The notes beneath the pieces were generated by a model that was not told the DNA's origin, ran no database searches, and was given only the letters and a program-made list of their open reading frames with translations. DNA of 8,546 bases from Candidatus Bathyarchaeota archaeon (GTDB lineage: Archaea; Thermoproteota; Bathyarchaeia; EX4484-135): positions 1 through 8,546 of the forward strand of contig DQYM01000256.1 in the NCBI GenBank assembly GCA_011040545.1, given 5' to 3'. Positions 1-6,735 of this stretch are shown one piece after another (position 1 is the first letter of the stretch; every line of letters begins with the position of its first letter). Position numbers and translations under genes: made by a program.

Positions 1-63
1 AGCTTCACATGCGTCCTCAATACCGCCAGCTCCCAAAGCTGAAGGGGGCACTGGGATTTAAAC

Positions 64-978
64 CTACTCTACGCCCTGGAACATCATGGCCACGAACTCC
101 TCAGGCACGAATGGCCTTAGGTCATCATAGCCCTGGCCAACCCCCACGAATAGTATGGGCTTGCCTGTTACGTAGGCCACGCTTAAGGCAGCACCGCCAC
201 GTACATCCGCATCTACCTTGGTGAGGATGGCCCCATCTATGCCCACGCCCTCATTGAATAGCTCTGCCTGAACGGCTGCATCATTACCAGCTAGGGCATC
301 TACGACCAGTATGGTGAGGTCTGGCTCTGCAACACGCTTTATCTTAGCTAGCTCAGCCATTAGGTTCTTATCCGTTTGGACACGGCCAGCCGTATCTATC
401 AGGACGACATCTATGCCCCTTGCCCTAGCATGTGAGATGGCATCGTAGGCAACGGCTGCTGGATCTGCACCATAGCGGTGCTTAAGCACCCTTATGCCAA
501 GCCTCCTGCCGTGCTCCTCAAGCTGCTCTATGGCACCAGCCCTGAAGGTATCGCTACATGCCAGTACGACCCTAAAGCCCTTATCCTTTAACATCTTAGC
601 TACCTTTGCTATCGTGGTCGTCTTCCCAGTTCCATTAAACCCCACGAATAGTATGGCGAAGGGCTCGCCCTGCTCTTTCTTCGCCCTTATCAGGGCCTCT
701 AAATCTGGCCTATCCCCCTGGCTCAGTATGCGTACGATGGCCTTCCTAAGTGCTTCCCTCACAATGGCCCTCTTATCAGCCATCCTGCCTATCCTAACGC
801 CAGTTAGCTCTTCCATAAGGCTTGAGCAAATTGCCTCTGCAACCGATAGGGCTACATCATTCTCAATGAGCATTAGCTCTAGCTCCTCAAGTATTGGCTT
901 GAGGCTCTTCGGCTTAAGCTCTGCCTTGGTTATCTTCTCAAGGGCCCTTCTCAGCGCCTTCCTCAGCCCCTCCAGCAA
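64..978 (-). CDS. ftsY: Signal recognition particle receptor FtsY (SRP GTPase)
   Basis: FtsY is the membrane-associated SRP receptor GTPase. It pairs with SRP54 to hand ribosome-nascent chain complexes to the Sec translocon. The 304 residues hold a basic amphipathic N-terminus (about 1-30), an alpha-helical N domain (to about 100) and the G domain. Visible motifs are the P-loop GFNGTGKTTT (113-122), DTFRAGA (143-149), DTAGR (195-199), TKVD (253-256) followed by RGGAA, and GVGQ (279-282). There is no long acidic A domain as in E. coli, which is usual for archaea. The TTG start is supported by a GGAGG nine bases upstream and by homologous-looking sequence beginning at once (MLEGLRKALRRAL). The first 41 nt overlap the end of pfdA, so translation is probably coupled. 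DTFRAGA and the basic N-terminus favour FtsY over SRP54, and the M domain of SRP54 is absent. This is the last gene of the minus-strand array. Confidence 0.96.
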   Translation of the reverse strand: MLEGLRKALRRALEKITKAELKPKSLKPILEELELMLIENDVALSVAEAICSSLMEELTGVRIGRMADKRAIVREALRKAIVRILSQGDRPDLEALIRAKKEQGEPFAILFVGFNGTGKTTTIAKVAKMLKDKGFRVVLACSDTFRAGAIEQLEEHGRRLGIRVLKHRYGADPAAVAYDAISHARARGIDVVLIDTAGRVQTDKNLMAELAKIKRVAEPDLTILVVDALAGNDAAVQAELFNEGVGIDGAILTKVDADVRGGAALSVAYVTGKPILFVGVGQGYDDLRPFVPEEFVAMMFQGVE

Positions 979-1426
979 GCCCAGCAGCCTCCGATAGTGT
1001 CTTCATACGCTCCCTGTATGCCCTCAGCGCCCTCTCAACCTCCGCTAGGCGTGATGTATAGTCCTGGATGGCCTTCTCCGTTTCCCCTAGGCGCTCACCT
1101 ATTATCTCCTTTGCCTTCTCAACATCTACTTCTATGGAGATATCCGCCCCAATGCTCACTAAAACCCTATCTGCCCTGGATAGGCGAGCCCAGATGAAGG
1201 AGCCAGCACCTATCGGCACGAGTATCTCAGCCCCCTCTTGGCCAGCGAGGTTTTCCAGCACTGTCCCAGCAGCCGTGAGCTCAGCCCTATATGCCTGAGC
1301 CCTTGCGATCATCTCCCTGAAGGCATCGGCCATGCCCTCAAGCACCCTTACATCAGCAAGTAGCCTAGCTAGCTCTTCCCTTGCAGCCTCCCTAGCCTCA
1401 CGAGGTTCCCTCGGCTCCCTTGCCAA
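938..1426 (-). CDS. pfdA: Prefoldin subunit alpha
   Basis: Alpha subunit of the archaeal prefoldin hexamer (two alpha, four beta), a jellyfish-shaped cytosolic chaperone that holds unfolded proteins and passes them to the thermosome. The order is a long helix (about 10-60), a beta-hairpin core with the family signatures EILVPIGAGSF (67-77) and VLVSIGAD (88-95), then a second long helix (about 101-147), so both coiled-coil tentacle arms are present. At 162 residues it is slightly longer than many homologues. The excess is an Arg/Glu-rich repeat at the N-terminus (REP/REA units, residues 3-16) and a Gly/Ala/Glu tail (148-162) that overlaps ftsY. The TTG start follows rpl18a's stop by two bases and has a strong GGGGAGGT just upstream. 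The beta subunit is not in the window. Confidence 0.93.
   Translation of the reverse strand: MAREPREPREAREAAREELARLLADVRVLEGMADAFREMIARAQAYRAELTAAGTVLENLAGQEGAEILVPIGAGSFIWARLSRADRVLVSIGADISIEVDVEKAKEIIGERLGETEKAIQDYTSRLAEVERALRAYRERMKTLSEAAGLAGGAEEGAEKGP
988..992 (-). promoter_or_regulatory. Shine-Dalgarno site for ftsY, inside pfdA
   Basis: GGAGG on the minus strand, nine bases before the TTG codon at 978. It lies within the last codons of pfdA and decides the ftsY start, since no other start codon with a comparable signal occurs in the first 35 codons of the ORF. Confidence 0.7.
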
Positions 1427-1428
1427 GC

Positions 1429-1680
1429 TCAGACCTCCCCAAGGGCTATCTTACGTAATATTGGATTTTCAAGCTCCTCAGGCGCTACCTCAACGACTCT
1501 AATTATCTTTATGTGGCACCTCTTAACCCTGTGCTTGCTCCCTAGCTCCATGAGCACTTTCTCAACTGCATCCTCTGGCCTAACAGCCCTTACTTCCTTC
1601 TTGAACTTAGTCTTCCAGTTCGGCTTGCTTATCACTCCCTCAACCCTGAAGTTCCTCACCTGGACCTGCTCGCCCGACAA
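1429..1680 (-). CDS. rpl18a: Large-subunit ribosomal protein L18a (LX / L20e type)
   Basis: Small basic 50S protein of the L18Ae/LX family. The family core is clear: FRVEG at the first strand, KKEVRAVRPEDAVEKV, then LGSKHRVKR followed by HIKI. Neighbours agree, since rpl18a-pfdA-ftsY is a common archaeal gene order. I chose the TTG at 1680 (protein begins MSGEQVQVRNF, about 83 residues) because family members begin a few residues before the FRVxG strand and a GAGG lies eleven bases upstream. The reading frame stays open to a GTG at 1731, which would add 17 residues (100 aa total) and sit 14 nt after the dtdA stop. That start lacks a visible Shine-Dalgarno site. A GTG at 1659 is a third choice. 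The product is secure; the start is not. Confidence 0.88.
   Translation of the reverse strand: MSGEQVQVRNFRVEGVISKPNWKTKFKKEVRAVRPEDAVEKVLMELGSKHRVKRCHIKIIRVVEVAPEELENPILRKIALGEV
1433..1440 (-). promoter_or_regulatory. Shine-Dalgarno site for pfdA
   Basis: GGGGAGGT on the minus strand, about six bases before the TTG at 1426. It is made from the last sense codons of rpl18a. The stop codon falls between the site and the start, an arrangement that suits re-initiation by ribosomes finishing rpl18a. Confidence 0.75.
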
Positions 1681-1745
1681 GCCAGCCACCGCCTCAGCCA
1701 CATGGCGGGGGCTTGACCTATAAAAAGCCACATCGGCTGCCAGGG

Positions 1746-2594
1746 CTAGGCCATGATCACCTCTAGGCCGAGCTCCTCGGCTAGCAATATCACAAAGCGC
1801 CTCTCAGCCCCCTTCAGCCCCTTCCTATCTACCACGGCTGCCTCGCAGCCTCCCCACGTCTTAGCAACAGGCCCCTCAATGAGCCACCTATCCTGCCCAA
1901 GGGCCCTGAAGGCATACCTTGGCACGATGTGGCCTACGGCTATGCCCACATCCGATAGGACTAGCTCCGTGAACTTAGGTGCGTAGTGGCCACCACCAAA
2001 GCCAACGGCCCTCTTATCCCTAGCTGGCCTTGTAGCAGCCTCCCAGATGGCCCTAGCTACTGCCTCACCAGCTACTGGATCTGCCCACCTATCTGGTGTG
2101 CTCCCTATCTCCACGAAGAGGACTGGGACGCTAATGCTAGTAGGGCCGTGGTGGGTGGCCTCAAGGCAGGCGGTGTAGTCAGCTAGGCCAAGCTCCTCCC
2201 TAGCAGCTGCAAGCTCCCTTAGTGCAGATGCCATCCTACAGGGATCCGACCAAGCTAGCTCCTTAGGCCTACCACCGTGCTCTGCCTCTGGCCCTAGGTT
2301 CCCAGGCGTGTGGGTGCTTAAGGTCGCCCTCCCAGCCCTGCTTGCATGCCTAGAGGCAAATATAACGGCCCTAACGGGGAGGCCCAGTGCACTTGCCACG
2401 TGCTCCGCAAATACATCGTCCAGCTGCGTGAAGGCAAGCAGCACATCCCCACGCCCATACACTGGTCGGCCCTCAAGCTCAAGGCCTATTTCCTCAAGCC
2501 CAAAGCCCTCTATGAGTGCCCTAGCTATGTTCATGCTAGCTGGGTCAACCGTTGAGGCCACTACTAGCACCTTGTCCTTGCTCAGGCCCCTCAA
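1746..2594 (-). CDS. dtdA: D-aminoacyl-tRNA deacylase, archaeal/plant DTD2 (GEK1) type
   Basis: Hydrolyses D-aminoacyl-tRNA to free tRNA and D-amino acid, a chirality and detoxification checkpoint in the cytosol. The 282 residues carry all the family blocks: VDPASMNIA (16-24), SRHASRAGRATLSTHTPGN (81-99), HHGPTSISVPVLF (148-160) with VEIGSTPDRW after it, GFGGGHYAPKFTEL (198-211) and GHIVPRY (221-227). The TTG start is five bases after argF ends and has only a G-run overlapping the argF stop immediately before it. Family members tend to begin nearer Lys8, so a GTG at 2570, with AAGGA just upstream, is a reasonable alternative that would shorten the protein by eight residues. It is unrelated to bacterial Dtd (DTD1). 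It sits between argF and rpl18a, giving a link to translation. Confidence 0.94.
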   Translation of the reverse strand: MRGLSKDKVLVVASTVDPASMNIARALIEGFGLEEIGLELEGRPVYGRGDVLLAFTQLDDVFAEHVASALGLPVRAVIFASRHASRAGRATLSTHTPGNLGPEAEHGGRPKELAWSDPCRMASALRELAAAREELGLADYTACLEATHHGPTSISVPVLFVEIGSTPDRWADPVAGEAVARAIWEAATRPARDKRAVGFGGGHYAPKFTELVLSDVGIAVGHIVPRYAFRALGQDRWLIEGPVAKTWGGCEAAVVDRKGLKGAERRFVILLAEELGLEVIMA

Positions 2595-2599
2595 GCCCC

Positions 2600-3562
2600 C
2601 TAGGCCCAGGGAACTGCCTTGAATACGAACATCAGTATGGCCTTCTGGACGTGGAGCCTGTTCTCAGCTTGATCCCACACTATTGACCTCGGCCCATCTA
2701 TGACCTCAGCTACTACTTCCTCGCCCCTGTGGGCTGGGAGGCAGTGCATGAACACCGCATCTGGCCTAGCTGCCTCAAATAGCTCTGGCCTAACTTGGTA
2801 GCGTGGCACGAAGTCCCTCATGCGCTTCTCACGCTCGGCCTCTGGGATGTGCATGGACATGAAGGTATCCGTGTATATGACGTGGGCATCCTTAACGGCG
2901 CTAAGTGGGTCATCAGTTATGATAACGGTTGACCCCGTCCTAGCTGCATTATCAAAGGCCCACTTAACTGCCTCTGGGTCAGGCTCATAGCCAGTTGGGC
3001 AGGCCACGCTTATGTCCATGCCTGCCTTCGTGCAGGCCAGGAGGAGGGAGTTGCAGACGTTCGTGCCATCGCCGACATAGGCTAGCTTAATGCCCTTCAG
3101 CGTGCCGAAGCGCTCCCAGATGGTCAGGAGGTCCCCGATGGCCTGGCATGGGTGGAAGCGGTCCGATAGGGCATTTATAACAGGTACCCTAGTGTTCTCT
3201 GCTAGCTCTATTAGCGTCCTATGGCTTGCTACCCTAGCCACTATGGCATCTACATACCTATCAAGGACACGAGCAGTATCCGCTATTGTCTCACCCCTTG
3301 AGAGCTGGAGCTGCTGCCAGGGCAAGAAAATAGCATCGCCACCCAAGTGCCTTATGGCCACCTCAAATGAAACACGGGTCCTGGTAGATGGCCTCTGGAA
3401 TAGAAGCGCTATTATCTTGCCAGGCAGATACCTCTGTGGCCTTCCAGCCCTCAGCTCTTCTTTCAGCTTAGCAGCTAAGCTCAGTATCCGCATTAGCTCC
3501 TCATCTGTTATATCCTGTAGGGTTATTAAATCACGCTTCTCCTCGCTCTCCAACCCCATCAC
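2600..3562 (-). CDS. argF: Ornithine carbamoyltransferase
   Basis: Transfers the carbamoyl group of carbamoyl phosphate to ornithine, giving citrulline in arginine synthesis. The 320-residue length is normal. The carbamoyl-phosphate domain has STRTR (59-63), VDAIVARV (104-111) and FHPCQAIGDLLT (136-147). The ornithine domain has GDGTNVCNSL (164-173) and the catalytic HCLPAHRGEEV (273-283). FHPCQ and HCLP favour OTCase over aspartate or N-acetylornithine transcarbamylase. The usual ornithine-loop pattern D-x-W-x-SMG reads DTFMSMH (232-238) here, with Phe for Trp and His for Gly. The codons GTG (3562) and ATG (3559) are adjacent possible starts; neither has a Shine-Dalgarno site. A weak TATA-like CTTATTC about 26 nt upstream could give a leaderless transcript. 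No other arginine gene is in the window. Confidence 0.94.
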   Translation of the reverse strand: MMGLESEEKRDLITLQDITDEELMRILSLAAKLKEELRAGRPQRYLPGKIIALLFQRPSTRTRVSFEVAIRHLGGDAIFLPWQQLQLSRGETIADTARVLDRYVDAIVARVASHRTLIELAENTRVPVINALSDRFHPCQAIGDLLTIWERFGTLKGIKLAYVGDGTNVCNSLLLACTKAGMDISVACPTGYEPDPEAVKWAFDNAARTGSTVIITDDPLSAVKDAHVIYTDTFMSMHIPEAEREKRMRDFVPRYQVRPELFEAARPDAVFMHCLPAHRGEEVVAEVIDGPRSIVWDQAENRLHVQKAILMFVFKAVPWA

Positions 3563-3612
3563 CGCTGGGATGTAGCAAGAGGCCGAATAAGCCTTCCACG
3601 GCTACTGGCAGC

Positions 3613-5535
3613 TCAGGCACCCTTGGGTGCCCACGCCCTCATGGCCTGCCTGAGCAGCTCCCTCACCTTAGCTGGATCTGCACGGCCCCTCACGAGTTTC
3701 ATAACTGCCCCCATCAGGGGACCAAATGCCTTCTCGCCCCTCTCCCTAAGGAGGGCTTCATTATCCTGTAGCACCTTCTTGATTACAGCCTTGATTTCCC
3801 CTTCCGTCATGGCCGTGAGGCCAAGTTCCCTTATTGCTTCCTCAACTGAAGCACCTTCATGCTTGCAGAGGTATGCTAGGATATCGGGTATGGCCTCCTT
3901 AAAGGCCTTGCCATGCCCTATTAGCTCAAATAGCTCTAGGAGCTGCTCTTCGCCTATCCTATCTACATCAAATCCATCCCTTTTAAGGCTCTTCATGGTT
4001 TCAGTAAGGGTTGTAGCTACAACTGTAGCGGGAACACCTTTCTCAACGCCCTTCTCAAATAACTCAAGGACTTCCATATCTATAACCTGCCACGCCAGCT
4101 TCTTATTCAAGCCGTACTTACTCATTAGGCGTTCAGCTAGCTTCTCAGGTGGCTCTGGTAATTTCTCCTTAAGGGCCTCTATGTAGTCTGGGCTTATCTT
4201 CACAGGTGGAACATCTGTTTCTGGGTACATCCTTGCTGCACCTGGCCTTGGCCTCATGAACTTAGTCCTGCCATCTGGTAATGCCATGCGTGTTTCCCTT
4301 GGAACTCCAATTAGGGCTTGTTTTGCCCTTTCAAGGACGGCAAGGAGGGCCCTCCTACAACGCTCCTCATCTCCAGCCACGAAGACAACTGCATCCTCTG
4401 GCCCAGCTCCAACTAGCTCCCTTAGGGCTTCTACCTCATGCTCCTTGATGCCATAGGCTGGCACTTCATCTGTGTGGAATATGCCACCTAAGCCCGACCA
4501 GGCTGAAGCTATATCCGAGAGCTCCTTCCCGAACCTATGGCCAGGCATCACCTCCCAGGCCAGTATGCCTGAGAACTTAGGTAGCTTGAGGGCCAGGACG
4601 ACGCCACCAGCCCTTAGGGCCTTCCTTATCAGCTTACAGCTCGTGCTCTCAAATACCTTAGTGGCATCTACTATATCGGGCCTTATGTCATCTGGCCTTA
4701 GGCCCCTGGATCTCAGCTCATCCCTTATCCTAAGGAGCTCAACCTGCCTCCTAACCTCGTTCTCTATTACCTTTGGTATTAGCTCTAGCTCCTGGACGCC
4801 CTTTACCTCTGTTATAGCTCCTCCCTCTATGGATATGTTCAGGTCCTGCCTTACGCTCCCTATGCCCCTTTTGACCTTCCCAGTAGCCCTCATTATCCGC
4901 CCTATGGCCAGTGCCACCCGCTTGGCCTCTTCTGGGCTAGTTATCACTGGGGCCGTAGCTACCTCTATGAGCGGTATGCCAAGCCTATCAAGCCTGTACC
5001 TAACCACATCAGGCCCCTCGCCTACCTTGCGGGCAGCATCCTCCTCAAGCCCTACGTGCTGGATGGGTATGGCCTTGCCTGCGACATCAATTTGGCCACC
5101 CAGGGCCACCACGCACGTCCTCTGGAAGCCAAATGGGGTTGAACCATCTATTACTATCTTGCGCATAATGTGGACCTCATCAACTGGCCTTGAGCCAAGG
5201 AGCAGGGCCACCTGGAGGGCTATCTCAAGGGCCTCCCTGTTAAGCTCGTGCGGTGGCTCCTCATCTAGCTCAACTAGGCAGGTAGTATCCTCATAGGCCT
5301 CATATACTATGGCCTTCCCCTTCTGGGCCTCAAAAAGGGCTGCCCTATCAACCTCGCCGACCTCGCTCTGCGTTGGCCTTAGGTACCTAAGGACCGTTAG
5401 GTCGGGCTCATCTAGCCTAAGCCTGGTTGGACAGCTACAGAATAGCTTACCAGCTGTATCCAGCTGCCTATGAACCTCAAGGCCTACCTTGAGGCCCAGC
5501 CTTGCGTAGTCTAGGCCCTCGCCCCCCAAGGCCAT
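3613..5535 (-). CDS. gatE: Glutamyl-tRNA(Gln) amidotransferase subunit E
   Basis: GatE is the tRNA-binding, kinase and transamidase subunit of archaeal GatDE, which converts Glu-tRNA(Gln) to Gln-tRNA(Gln). The 640 residues match the family length. Order: GatB/E catalytic core with GLEVHRQLDT (18-27) and LFCSCP (31-36), RKIVIDGSTPFGFQRT (125-140), and VRQDLNISI (228-236). An AspRS-like GAD insertion follows at about 290-415; this insertion separates GatE from GatB. ARMYPETD (434-441) comes next, then a helical tail domain ending with KAFGPLMGAVMKLV (602-615). The ATG start overlaps the DUF2148 stop as TGATG, with AGGAAGGG just upstream, so translation of the two is very likely coupled. The asparaginase-like partner gatD is not in the window, so the pair must be split in this genome or gatD lies elsewhere. 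Confidence 0.97.
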   Translation of the reverse strand: MALGGEGLDYARLGLKVGLEVHRQLDTAGKLFCSCPTRLRLDEPDLTVLRYLRPTQSEVGEVDRAALFEAQKGKAIVYEAYEDTTCLVELDEEPPHELNREALEIALQVALLLGSRPVDEVHIMRKIVIDGSTPFGFQRTCVVALGGQIDVAGKAIPIQHVGLEEDAARKVGEGPDVVRYRLDRLGIPLIEVATAPVITSPEEAKRVALAIGRIMRATGKVKRGIGSVRQDLNISIEGGAITEVKGVQELELIPKVIENEVRRQVELLRIRDELRSRGLRPDDIRPDIVDATKVFESTSCKLIRKALRAGGVVLALKLPKFSGILAWEVMPGHRFGKELSDIASAWSGLGGIFHTDEVPAYGIKEHEVEALRELVGAGPEDAVVFVAGDEERCRRALLAVLERAKQALIGVPRETRMALPDGRTKFMRPRPGAARMYPETDVPPVKISPDYIEALKEKLPEPPEKLAERLMSKYGLNKKLAWQVIDMEVLELFEKGVEKGVPATVVATTLTETMKSLKRDGFDVDRIGEEQLLELFELIGHGKAFKEAIPDILAYLCKHEGASVEEAIRELGLTAMTEGEIKAVIKKVLQDNEALLRERGEKAFGPLMGAVMKLVRGRADPAKVRELLRQAMRAWAPKGA

Positions 5536-6101
5536 CAGCCCTTCCTATCAAAGTATATGTTCTTGCCAGTTGCCGATAAAGGTATCCCAAGGACTACATC
5601 AGCATCCATTAGGCCAAGCTCAAGGGCAGCTACGCCCACGGTAAACATGATGCGATTATCCACGTTTAAATCGGATGCTATTTTAACGGCTGAGCCCACT
5701 GCTATACCTAGATCTAGGATGGCCATCATGCAGTTAGGCCCCCTGAGGAAGCCCTTAACTGGCCTGTTACCCCTCGCCTCCTTGAAATTGGAGCATGTCT
5801 TAAAGCCACAGGCAGCGCAATCAAGCCCCCTTGGCTCTGAGCCAATAGCCCCTATGAGCAGGACGGCCTTAGAGCGCCTAATACAATTTGCATCCCTGCT
5901 GAAGAAGCCCAACCCAGTTCTAACTGCAATCTCATCCATTTTCTTAGCTAAGCGCTCAAGTTCCCCAGGCCCGTAGATGATGGCCGTCTTTATGACATCA
6001 ACGCCCCTAGCCTTTGGCGCCGTCCTAGCAGCAATGGCCATGAGCTCCGCTACCCTAAGCAGGCCACTTAGCTCTGCGTTATCCTGGCTAACCACTGGCA
6101 A
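5535..6101 (-). CDS. DUF2148 ferredoxin-domain protein (predicted Fe-S protein)
   Basis: Recognised as the DUF2148 (ferredoxin-domain) family of unknown biochemical role. The 188 residues contain Cys73, a CxxCxxxxC cluster (Cys95, Cys98, Cys103; DCAACGFKTC) and Cys124 in GPNC, which together could hold a [4Fe-4S] cluster. The closing SATGKNIYFDR (176-186) and the MDADVVLGIPL stretch are also family-like. There is no signal peptide or clear transmembrane segment, so it is probably cytosolic. The start is TTG with GGGGAAGG a few bases upstream; a GTG two codons later is an alternative. It begins 41 nt after the HTH-CBS stop, and its stop overlaps the gatE ATG. A redox or cofactor role is inferred from the cysteines only. 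Whether it serves GatDE or is just a fellow traveller cannot be told from sequence. Confidence 0.85.
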   Translation of the reverse strand: MPVVSQDNAELSGLLRVAELMAIAARTAPKARGVDVIKTAIIYGPGELERLAKKMDEIAVRTGLGFFSRDANCIRRSKAVLLIGAIGSEPRGLDCAACGFKTCSNFKEARGNRPVKGFLRGPNCMMAILDLGIAVGSAVKIASDLNVDNRIMFTVGVAALELGLMDADVVLGIPLSATGKNIYFDRKG

Positions 6102-6142
6102 TGCCTTCCCCGTGCAGGCTAGGCTTGGTATGGCTATTTAGC

Positions 6143-6697
6143 TTATTTGACCTCAAGTGGGCTTGTGATGGTCTTGATCAAGTCTGACCTCGTTATGATG
6201 CCAACTATATCCTTACCCCTCATCACTAGGACACCAGGATACTCCTCAAGCAATATCCTTACCTTATCTATACCAGTATCCTCTGGCACGCAAGGTAGAG
6301 GGGGCTCCATGATGTTCTCCACAACCTCATTAGCAATCTCAGGCTTTAGGTTCTTAACGATACATCTATCCGTAACCGTCCCGACCACCCGCCCATGCTC
6401 ATCTATAACTGGCAGCTGGTCTATGGCGTACTTAGTCATGAGCTCTGAGACCTCCCGCACAGTTGTGCCAGGCCTCACGAACTTCACATCACGGGTCATG
6501 ACGTCCTTGCACTTAGGGCCACGTATCTCCGTGAGGACCTCTAGGATCCTGTTCACAGTGGATAGCCTTGGGTCAACCTTGCCCAGCTCTATCTTAGCGA
6601 TGTGCGCTTGGCTTACGCCAGCGAGCTCAGCTAGCTGCCTCTGGGTTAGGCCTGCAGCTATCCTCAACCTCCTGATCAACTTACCCGTTATCACCAT
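6143..6697 (-). CDS. XRE-family HTH transcriptional regulator with a CBS-domain pair
   Basis: Predicted ligand-sensing DNA-binding regulator of 184 residues. The N-terminal XRE/Cro helix-turn-helix (about 4-57) contains LRIAAGLTQRQLAELAGVSQAHIAKIELGK. Two CBS domains follow, forming a Bateman module: the first about 64-118 (VMTRDVKFVRPGTTVREV, LPVIDEHGRVVGTVTDR), the second about 128-180 (IMEPPLPCVPEDT, GIITRSDLI). CBS pairs generally bind adenosyl compounds such as AMP, ATP or SAM. It is the first gene of the minus-strand array and is divergent from the SAM synthetase gene, so it may regulate itself, the array, SAM synthesis, or all three; this is inference. The ATG start lies only a few bases after the predicted transcription start and has no Shine-Dalgarno site, as expected for a leaderless message. 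The ligand is unknown. Confidence 0.9.
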   Translation of the reverse strand: MVITGKLIRRLRIAAGLTQRQLAELAGVSQAHIAKIELGKVDPRLSTVNRILEVLTEIRGPKCKDVMTRDVKFVRPGTTVREVSELMTKYAIDQLPVIDEHGRVVGTVTDRCIVKNLKPEIANEVVENIMEPPLPCVPEDTGIDKVRILLEEYPGVLVMRGKDIVGIITRSDLIKTITSPLEVK

Positions 6698-6720
6698 TTC
6701 GACATATCGGCAGCCCTAGT

Positions 6721-6735
6721 CCTATTTAACTTTTC
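6721..6735 (-). promoter_or_regulatory. BRE/TATA promoter of the HTH-CBS gene and downstream array
   Basis: On the minus strand, GAAAA (BRE-like) is followed directly by GTTAAATAG (TATA-like). The TATA centre is about 29 nt before the ATG at 6697. Archaeal transcription usually starts about 25-27 nt downstream, so the mRNA would begin only a few bases before the ATG (leaderless or nearly so). An ATGGgCCAT inverted repeat (6737-6745) abuts the upstream side. Confidence 0.6.

Noticed and set aside
18..45. Short hairpin after ftsY (CAGCT-loop-AGCTG) as a terminator
   Set aside because: Only five base pairs and no T-run on the minus strand after it, whereas archaeal termination relies on T-rich stretches.
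1..63. tRNA-like pieces on the minus strand (four-pair CAGC/GCTG stem with a GGG loop, then TTGAGGA resembling a Leu anticodon loop)
   Set aside because: The D-loop lacks the usual A14 and box A pattern, the anticodon stem does not pair, and the element is cut by the window edge. It cannot be supported as a tRNA.
494..997. 167-codon plus-strand ORF opposite ftsY
   Set aside because: Antisense shadow of a conserved GTPase; Ser/Leu-rich with no domain.
3563..3612. Separate promoter for argF
   Set aside because: The only candidate, CTTATTC on the minus strand, is a weak TATA match. The spacing suits a leaderless start, but the evidence is too thin for a feature.
4472..5296. 274-codon plus-strand ORF opposite gatE
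   Set aside because: Its product is Ser/Pro/Leu-rich low-information sequence and it lies wholly within a gatE reading frame that has all family motifs. It reflects codon bias, not a gene.
6147..6719. 190-codon plus-strand ORF opposite the HTH-CBS gene
   Set aside because: The minus-strand frame has clear HTH and CBS motifs. The antisense frame has no recognisable domain and spans the opposing promoter.
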